DNA from: JABCPE02 sp963530615
Lineage (GTDB): Bacteria > Bacteroidota > Bacteroidia > Flavobacteriales > Weeksellaceae
Reading direction: 5' to 3'
NCBI GenBank assembly: GCA_963530615.1
Contig: CAUSDX010000005.1
Span: 25,342 to 89,341, forward strand
Length of the DNA stretch: 64,000 bases
In this document: positions 61,140 through 64,000 of the stretch, one piece after another
How positions within the stretch are numbered: position 1 is the stretch's first letter
How the letters are laid out: each line of letters starts with the position of its first letter
Made by a program: the position numbers and the translations under genes
Notes under the pieces: generated by a model
Database searches by the model: none
Seen by the model: only the letters and a program-made list of their open reading frames with translations
What the model was told of the DNA's origin: nothing

Positions 61140-62774
61140 ATGAAATATATTTTTTTAGCGATATTATCCGCGGTATTGTTGTCTATTTCTTGGCCTACTT
61201 ATGGTATTCCATTTTTTATATTTGTAGCATTCGTTCCTTTGTTGTTTATGGAACATTTTGTTTCTCAAGATATTGTTAAAAGAAAAGGTTGGGTGGTTTT
61301 TGGGTGTTCATATTTCGCCTTTATGATTTGGAATATCGTTACGACAGGTTGGCTCTATTATGCTCAAAATCCCGATGGCAGTCCAGCTCTGATGGCGGTA
61401 ATTTTTCCTGTTTTGGTTAATTCATTATTAATGTCCGCTACATTTCAGTTTTATTATTGGTTCAAAAAAAATCAAAAACTATCAATAAGTTTAGTTTTTT
61501 TTGTGGTGGTATGGATGTGTTTTGAAAAATTCCATATGGAGTGGGAATTCACTTGGCCTTGGCTTAATTTAGGTAATGTTTTTGCGGATTATCCACAATT
61601 GATTCAGTGGTATGACACTTTTGGAGCTACTGGGGGAAGTTTTTGGATTCTTATCGTTAATGGTTTGATATTCTATGGTTTAGAACAATTAAGATTTAGA
61701 AATCAAAAAAGATTTGTAGGATATTTAGGATTGATATTAGGGATTATCATCATTCCGATGCTTTTTTCATTGTTGAAATATAAAAATTTTGATGAAAAAT
61801 CTGTAGGGAAGGTAAAGGTGATGATGTTACAACCTAACCTTGATCCATATACTGAAAAATATCAAAAAGATAGTTTGCAAATTGTACAAGAGTTGTTAGA
61901 TTTAGCTCAAAACTCTTCAGAGAAAATAGATTATTATATTGCTCCTGAGACGGCATTTCCAGGCTTAGGTGGGCTTTCCGAGAAGGGATTTCATCATAGC
62001 CAATCTATTCATCTGGTTCAAGATTTTTTAATGAACCATCCGAAATCAATTTTTGTAGGCGGAGTTTCTACTTATAACATTTATAGAAGTGAGGAAGAAA
62101 AAACAGAAACTTCAACATATTATCCCCAGCATAATTTTTGGATTGATCATTATAATTCAGCGATGCAAATTATTCCTTATCAGAATTCTGAAATTTATCA
62201 TAAAGGTAAATTAGTTCCAGGGGTGGAGATTTTTCCATACATGAATATTTTAAAGCCTCTTTTAGGTGATGCTATGTTAAATTTTGGAGGGGCGGTAACA
62301 TCTTTGGGAAGGGATAAAGATAGAAAGATATTTCTTAATTCATATCAACAAGGAAAACCAGCACCTATCATTTGTTATGAATCTATTTATGGAGATTTTG
62401 TTACAGAATATGTTAAAAAAGGGGCTAATTTCTTGGCGATTATGACGAATGATTCTTGGTGGGGAGTTTCTCAAGGACATAAGCAATTGTTGGCTTATGC
62501 AAGACTTCGAGCGATAGAAACAAGGAGAGAAATTGCTCGTGCGGCTAATAGTGGGATTTCTGCTCATATAGATGCGAGAGGAGAGATTTTGAGCCAAACA
62601 TTGTATGGACAAAAAACAGCATTAACAGCTAATATAAAATTGTATCAAGGGGAGAGTATTTATGTTAGGATAGGAGATATTTTTTCTGAGGTAAGTATTT
62701 TAATTTTTGGAGTTTTGTTAGTGTTTAAATTTTTTAGACTAATGGTTGATAAAGATCATAAAAAGTTTGTATAG
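61140..62774 (+). CDS. lnt: Apolipoprotein N-acyltransferase
   Basis: A 544-residue Lnt. Six or seven membrane helices lie in the N-terminal ~230 residues. The nitrilase-like domain carries the catalytic triad: Glu in YIAPETAFPG, Lys in YHKGKLVPGVE and Cys in PIICYESIYG. It adds the third acyl chain to lipoproteins, several of which are encoded in this window. Length is typical. A TAATTTTG box (61114-61121) is its likely -7 element. Confidence 0.95.
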   Translation: MKYIFLAILSAVLLSISWPTYGIPFFIFVAFVPLLFMEHFVSQDIVKRKGWVVFGCSYFAFMIWNIVTTGWLYYAQNPDGSPALMAVIFPVLVNSLLMSATFQFYYWFKKNQKLSISLVFFVVVWMCFEKFHMEWEFTWPWLNLGNVFADYPQLIQWYDTFGATGGSFWILIVNGLIFYGLEQLRFRNQKRFVGYLGLILGIIIIPMLFSLLKYKNFDEKSVGKVKVMMLQPNLDPYTEKYQKDSLQIVQELLDLAQNSSEKIDYYIAPETAFPGLGGLSEKGFHHSQSIHLVQDFLMNHPKSIFVGGVSTYNIYRSEEEKTETSTYYPQHNFWIDHYNSAMQIIPYQNSEIYHKGKLVPGVEIFPYMNILKPLLGDAMLNFGGAVTSLGRDKDRKIFLNSYQQGKPAPIICYESIYGDFVTEYVKKGANFLAIMTNDSWWGVSQGHKQLLAYARLRAIETRREIARAANSGISAHIDARGEILSQTLYGQKTALTANIKLYQGESIYVRIGDIFSEVSILIFGVLLVFKFFRLMVDKDHKKFV

Positions 62775-62838
62775 AAAAAAAAAAAATTGTTACTTTGCAA
62801 AATTAAGGTGTAGAAAATAATTATTAGAGCATATAGAT

Positions 62839-63075
62839 ATGTCAAGAATTTGTCAAATTACAGGAAAGCGTGCAATGGTGGGAAACCATGTGTCTCACGC
62901 TAACAACAAGACGAAAAGAAGATTTGAAATTAATCTTCTTGAGAAGAAGTTTTATCTTCCTGAGCAAGATAGACACATTACCTTAAAAGTGTCAGCTCAC
63001 GGATTGAGAGTTATCAACAAGATAGGGATTGAAGAAGCTTTAGAAAGAGCAGTAAGAAACGGATTTATTAAATAA
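62839..63075 (+). CDS. rpmB: 50S ribosomal protein L28
   Basis: A 78-residue L28 (SRICQITGKRAMVGNHVSHA, then KTKRRFEINLLEKKF). It lacks the zinc-ribbon cysteine set of the C+ form. It heads a unit with rpmG (7-base gap) and a DUF4295 gene (21-base gap). Confidence 0.97.
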   Translation: MSRICQITGKRAMVGNHVSHANNKTKRRFEINLLEKKFYLPEQDRHITLKVSAHGLRVINKIGIEEALERAVRNGFIK

Positions 63076-63082
63076 TTAAAAA

Positions 63083-63265
63083 ATGGCTAAAAAAGGAAAT
63101 AGAGTTCAAGTAATTCTTGAATGCACAGAGCATAAAGAAAGTGGATTGGCAGGTATGTCTCGTTACATTACTACCAAAAATAAGAAGAACACTACAGAGC
63201 GTTTAGAGCTTAAGAAATACAATCCTGTTCTTAAAAAATATACTGTTCATAAGGAGATTAAATAA
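63083..63265 (+). CDS. rpmG: 50S ribosomal protein L33
   Basis: A 60-residue L33 (RVQVILECTEHKESGLAGMSRYITTKNKKN, then KKYNPVLKKYTVHKE). The zinc-binding cysteine pairs are missing, so it is the C- form, like L28. That is expected for a pair adapted to low zinc. Confidence 0.97.
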   Translation: MAKKGNRVQVILECTEHKESGLAGMSRYITTKNKKNTTERLELKKYNPVLKKYTVHKEIK

Positions 63266-63286
63266 TTTTAATAAAGGTTATTAGCG

Positions 63287-63439
63287 ATGGCAAAAAAAGT
63301 AGTAGCATCCCTAAAAGATGGTTCATCTAAAAAGATGACGAAAGTAGTAAAAATGGTAAAATCTCCTAAAACAGGAGCTTACATTTTTGAAGAAAAAGTA
63401 ATGAATGCAGATGAAGTAGATGCTTATTTGAAAAAATAA
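63287..63439 (+). CDS. DUF4295-family small protein
   Basis: A 50-residue basic protein (MAKKVVASLKDGSSKKMTKVV to EVDAYLKK) that resembles the DUF4295 family. These proteins are found next to rpmB-rpmG in Bacteroidota and may be ribosome-associated (inference). It is 21 bases after rpmG and ends before a strong terminator. Confidence 0.88.
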   Translation: MAKKVVASLKDGSSKKMTKVVKMVKSPKTGAYIFEEKVMNADEVDAYLKK

Positions 63440-63464
63440 CACTATAGGATTTGTAAGATATAAA

Positions 63465-63498
63465 AGAATAACTTCTCAAAATTTTGAGAAGTTATCCT
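63465..63498 (+). terminator. Terminator of the rpmB-rpmG-DUF4295 unit
   Basis: Arms AATAACTTCTCAAAA and TTTTGAGAAGTTATT-like (perfect for 13 bp) followed by CCTTTTTTT. Confidence 0.9.
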
Positions 63499-63548
63499 TT
63501 TTTTAACTATATGGAGTTATTATTGTTAATGCTTAGAAATTGACCTTG

Positions 63549-63900
63549 AAACTTAGGAAACCAAAATAGAGGAATTAAAAAAACACATGAAGAGGAGTGT
63601 GTATTTGTCTATGTAGATAAATACGATGAATTGGAAAAATCCTACAAACTAATCCTTACTGCTACTCTCAAAAAAATAAATACTAATCCTTGGGCTTTTG
63701 TTCCCAAAACTTCGGTCAAAGACCTCGGAGAAATTGAAGAGAATGAAAGAGGAAAGTTTTATTTTAAAATTCCCCGTTGGTTTTGGGAAAAGAATTTGGA
63801 GAAAATCATTTCTGATACTTTGGAATTTTTCAATAAAGATAAAGAAAAGGGAGAGGAAAAATTCAAGAAGAATGATTTTAAATTATGGAGTTTGGAATAA
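63549..63900 (+). pseudogene. Small hypothetical protein or remnant of a longer gene
   Basis: An open frame reads NLGNQNRGIKKTHEEECVFVYVDKYDELEKSYK and continues to LKLWSLE with TAA at 63898. No ATG lies in frame between the stop at about 63546 and the body. The first usable start is a TTG at 63631 (89 residues). The protein-like composition continues upstream of that TTG, so this may be the 3' end of a truncated gene. It is Lys/Glu/Phe-rich and not recognised. It lies between two AT-rich palindromic patches (TAACTATATGGAGTTA near 63503 and TAACTATATAGTTA at 63904-63917). Confidence 0.4.
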
Positions 63901-64000
63901 TAGTAACTATATAGTTAAGTAGCTTTTTATTTAAAAAAAGAAAATCATGATAAAAATCATATTGCATAGAAATATTAAAGTCTATACATTTGTGAATGTT

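Overview
The window is a low-GC stretch of a Bacteroidota chromosome, most likely Flavobacteriales and close to the Chryseobacterium/Riemerella/Bergeyella group (Weeksellaceae). The evidence is a fused SecDF, a subtilase with a type IX secretion C-terminal tail, DUF4294, DUF4295, DUF5683, DUF6261 and MnmD genes, a short eukaryote-like ProS, and many promoters of the Bacteroidota type (TTG, about 19-21 bases, TAnnTTTG) in place of -35/-10 boxes. Genus and species cannot be decided from the sequence alone.

Layout. 1-507: 3' part of an MlaE-type permease gene (minus). 601-4281: sensor kinase, coiled-coil protein and radA (plus). 4282-4708: a gap holding a probable ~90-nt small RNA. 4709-11351: pyrimidine operon on the minus strand, in transcription order leader peptide, pyrB, pyrC, carA, carB. 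11453-15250: acetyl-CoA synthetase, a tandem-repeat array and a sodium:solute symporter. 15332-25264: alaS, an EamA exporter, an outer-membrane porin-like protein, a lipoprotein, proS, a secreted protein whose promoter spacer is an AT microsatellite, and ilvE. 25392-28356: an accessory-looking patch (coiled-coil membrane protein, 42-bp palindrome array, DUF6261 gene, mnmD). 28738-34918: small metabolic and redox genes, a peptide transporter, two paralogous thioredoxin-like proteins and prmC. 35069-41165: the parA-parB-DUF5683-dapB-lepB-rarA run. 41419-49129: yceI, yjdM, an RNA methyltransferase, secDF, a T9SS subtilase and a CAU tRNA. 49406-58059: lipA, M13 peptidase, uvrA, and a TonB receptor with a thioredoxin partner. 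58101-63439: flippase, FkbM methyltransferase, DUF4136 lipoprotein, lnt, and rpmB-rpmG-DUF4295. 63440-64000: a possible gene remnant.

Most of the window is housekeeping. The points that stand out are: (1) CarA has Asn in place of both the catalytic Cys and the catalytic His of its glutaminase site, which predicts an ammonia-dependent carbamoyl-phosphate synthetase; (2) the same operon has a 27-codon leader whose stop codon touches a terminator preceded by a U-rich tract, which looks like transcription attenuation as in enterobacterial pyrBI; (3) the secreted-protein gene at 23059-24081 has a promoter whose whole -33/-7 spacer is (AT)12, a layout expected for phase variation; (4) two degenerate tandem arrays with exact 41-bp and 42-bp periods lie upstream of genes, the second next to a DUF6261 gene of unusual base composition; (5) an orphan small-RNA-like transcription unit lies between radA and carB.
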